64,000 nt of DNA, from positions 6,138,001 through 6,202,000 of the forward strand of contig JASJFJ010000002.1 of NCBI GenBank assembly GCA_030412805.1. Direction: 5' to 3'. The notes under the pieces are model-generated. The model did not search any database and was not told the DNA's origin. It saw only the letters and a program-made list of their open reading frames with translations. Shown piece by piece: positions 61,506-64,000 of the stretch. The stretch comes from Westerdykella aurantiaca (taxonomy: Eukaryota > Ascomycota > Dothideomycetes > Pleosporales > Sporormiaceae). Within the stretch, counting starts at the first letter, position 1. Each line of letters opens with the position of its first letter. The position numbers were made by a program, and so were the translations under genes.

Positions 61506-64000
61506 CTAAATCTGGCCATCCGCAACCGCAAGCCGCTGCCTCGCCGTCTTCGCCTTCTTCGACATTCCACCCTTGCGCCTCTTCCCGGGCCCAGGGCCGG
61601 CGCCTTCCATGGCGGACACGGGCGTCGCCGCACCGCTGGGCTTGTTACTCGTGTCGAAATGTCCTTCGCCTGTCAAAGCGGTTAGCATCCATGCACTGCA
61701 ACCGGTTGAAGATTCGGGTCACACTCACCCTCATGGTACATCTCGTCCAAGCTCGCCTCGACCCTCTTCCTCTTCCGCTTCCTACCGGCCGGCGCGTTCT
61801 TCTCCGCCTCCGCGAGCTCGGCCTCCTTCTTCTCAATCTCCGCCGCCTGGTCGTCGTCGGCAAGCCACATCGCGATATCCTTGGTGCGGTTCTCGCGCGA
61901 GCGGGTGTTGAAGTCGACGTGGGCGCCCGCTCCGCCGGAGATGACGACGCGCTGCACCTCTTCCTTTTGCAGCGCGCGCTTGCGGATGCGCTCCTCGATG
62001 GTGCCGCGCGTGATGAGGCGGTAGACGGTGACCTGCTTGGTTTGGCCGAGACGATGTGCGCGGTCCATGGCCTGCGAGTCGATGGTCGGGTTCCAATCCG
62101 AGTCGTAGAAGATGACGGTATCGGCGGACGTGAGGTTGATGCCGAGACCGCCGGCACGGGTGGAGAGGAGGAAGACAAAGATGCTCGGGTCGTTCTGGAA
62201 GTCGGCGACGGTATCGCGGCGGTCCTCGAGTTTGGTGGAGCCGTCCAGCCGACAGTACTTGTAGTTGCGGTAGGTGAGATACTCTTCCATCAGGTCGATC
62301 ATCTTGGTCATCTGGAAATACAGCAGGACGCGATGGCCGTTCGCCTTGAGCTCCTTGAGCAGAGCGTCGAGTCGAGCAAGCTTGCCGGAGTCGCTGACAA
62401 AGCGGTGCATCGAAGGAACTTCGACGTAGGTATACCTGGCCCTCTTGTTCGTAGGGGGTGGCAGACGACTGCGCTTGGGGAGCGCCGCGAGGTCGAGCTT
62501 CGCATCCAGCATCGCCTGCTCCGTCTTCTCCGACATGCCAAACAACGCACCCCGCATAGGGACATTGAAGAAGTCCCGCTGCTTCTCGGCAATGACGCCC
62601 TGGCTGGAGCAGTAGAGCTCGACGGGGGGTGCGGAGGCAGCCGGCTTAGCACACCTTTCGATGAGATCCAGCCCTGTCCGTTCAAAGGCGGCCTGTGACA
62701 CATTGAGGAGGTTGCGCATATACCCTTCCGTCGCGATCTCTGCCAAGGGTCTACGATCCTGGCGTTCGACGATGTTGAAGAGGGAATGCTTCGGTGTGTA
62801 AGGCCCGTTCTCCTTGCCGTAAAACACATTGAATCGGCCCAAACGATCCTGCTTGTCGGCCAAGTCAACGGCACGCTGGAAGAGATCCTTCTTGGCGATA
62901 CGAGATATCTCCGTGGCAGAATGGTCGACGAATCGGAGCCATGAGAAGGCCCCGTTGTTCCGTGAAGATTCTTGGATATGATCTGCACCCCAAACATTCA
63001 TGAGGTGGTAGAGATAACGCCCTCTGAAGCCGGCCTTTGGATTCTCCGAACCGGGGACGTCCAGGCGGCCGCCGTTGCGGCAGATGAGACGCGGCAGGCG
63101 GTACTCGATGAAGTTGCGTGTCGAATAGCCGACCCTGACGTTTTGCCCTTCGCGCAGGAAGGATGCAGTCTCCGCAAAGTAGGCGAAAGAGAATGGAGAC
63201 CAGGTATCTGCACGCTCGAACAGATCCGGGTGATTGCAGACCTTCCTGAACTGCATGACCAAGTTCATGAGCGTGGCGCTGTCTTGCTCGTCGCCGACGG
63301 CCTTCTCGATGAGGTCCATGAAGCTGATCTTGTTGCGTAGGCTGGTATAGTATGCTCGTTGGCGATAGGTGAGATCGCAGAAGACATCCAACTCGATCTT
63401 GTCGCCCAGCTCCTTCTGCACATGCTTCTTGACACGACGCAGCATGAACGGCTTGAGGATCATGTGCAGACGTTTGAGCTGGTCCTCGTTGAGCTTCGTG
63501 TTGCTCTGCGCGTGGCTTTCGATGTCCTTGGAGAACCAGTCGCTGAACTCGTCGTGCGAGTCGAACAAGCTTGGCATGATGAAATGCAGGAGGGCCCACA
63601 GCTCCTGCATATTGTTCTGGATGGGGGTACCCGTGAGCAGGAGACGATTGCGGCAGTGGAAGCCCAGCAGGCTCTTCCATCGCGAACTCTCCGAAGACTT
63701 GATTGCTTGCGCCTCGTCGAGGATCATGTATTGCCACCTGATCTTCTGGAAGTATTGGGCATCCTTGACGACCAGCTGATACGACGTGACCAGGACGTGG
63801 AAAGACGACTCTTGCGTGTAGGTGGGGTGCTTTCGGTCCCAGAACTTCCGGAGGACCTTTCGGTCCTTGCCACTGCCCCAGTAGGGCAGCACCTTCAGGT
63901 CGGGGACGAATTTGGTGATTTCCTGCTGCCAATTGTGCAGGGTGCTGGCAGGCGCGATGACCAGGAAGGGGCCCCATACGTTGTACTTCTCCGCGAGGTA
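61506..64000 (-). CDS. INO80: Chromatin-remodelling ATPase Ino80, C-terminal part
   Basis: The frame is open to the right edge, so the N-terminus and Walker A lie outside. Exons are 64000-61729 and 61669-61506, joined through a 59-nt intron (GTGAGT...GCTAAC...ACAG) reading YHEG then EGHFDTSNKP. From the edge inward: motif Ia (FLVIAPASTLHNWQQEI), the DEAQ box (MILDEAQAIKSSESSRW), motif III (LLTGTPIQNNMQELWALL), the large insertion between the two RecA lobes that marks the Ino80 group (about 350 residues here), then motif IV-VI of lobe 2 (LYFQMTKMIDLMEEYL, STRAGGLGINLTSADTVIFY, QAMDRAHRLGQTKQVTVYRL). The tail is basic (RKRKRKRVEAS, KRRKGGMSKKAK). The enzyme slides nucleosomes and exchanges H2A.Z in the nucleus, as catalytic subunit of the INO80 complex. 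Confidence 0.95.

Noticed and set aside
61358..62698. 446-codon frame on plus, antisense to INO80
   Set aside because: It mirrors a highly conserved coding region with GC-rich third positions, is Val/Leu/Arg-rich and has no family resemblance; a compositional shadow.
62865..63977. 370-codon frame on minus in another phase of INO80
   Set aside because: It overlaps the Ino80 motifs in a different phase; Pro/His/Arg-rich shadow.

Overview
This window is nuclear DNA of a filamentous ascomycete (Pezizomycotina). The evidence is short GT-AG introns (46-160 nt, often with CTAAC or CTGAC branch sites), conserved fungal families (Tcp11/Sok1, Mic12, Cwf18, HET, VRG4-type GDP-mannose transporter, Ino80), an intron-containing tRNA-Ile, and one AT-rich block whose repeats look mutated by RIP (repeat-induced point mutation). 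The class cannot be fixed from sequence alone. Many reading frames had to be joined across introns by eye; exon limits are given in each entry.

Layout. 1-26.5 kb is gene-rich: a 5'-truncated disordered protein, a mitochondrial PPR protein, the splicing factor Cwf18, a CCHC zinc-knuckle/RS protein whose best gene model needs an AT-AC intron, an R3H-SUZ protein, a Tcp11 family protein, choline-phosphate cytidylyltransferase, tRNA-Ile(AAT), a large unknown protein and the MICOS subunit Mic12. 27.0-40.4 kb is an AT-rich island made of one LTR-retrotransposon family. A younger copy (29051-34803, coding on minus) sits inside an older copy of the same family (27446-39320, coding on plus), flanked by the 5-bp duplication AGTAG. 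Both carry stop codons and RIP-like changes at key residues. 40.4-46.7 kb, right beside the island, looks accessory: a HET-domain gene and a divergent multi-pass membrane protein gene.

46.7-64 kb returns to ordinary genes: a small unknown protein, a triose-phosphate-translocator-type transporter with a possible 4-nt first coding exon, a MGC-anchored glycine-rich protein, a protein with five tandem Cys/His units, a TXNDC9/Plp1-like thioredoxin-fold protein, the GDP-mannose transporter, an unresolved two-frame gene and the C-terminal part of Ino80, which runs off the right edge. Several housekeeping themes recur (RNA processing, phosphatidylcholine synthesis, Golgi nucleotide-sugar transport, chromatin remodelling), but nothing suggests a biosynthetic cluster. 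The most unusual items are the AT-AC intron, the Cys/His repeat array, the nested retrotransposon beside the HET gene, and a dispersed inverted-repeat element present at about 22.05 and 58.9 kb.
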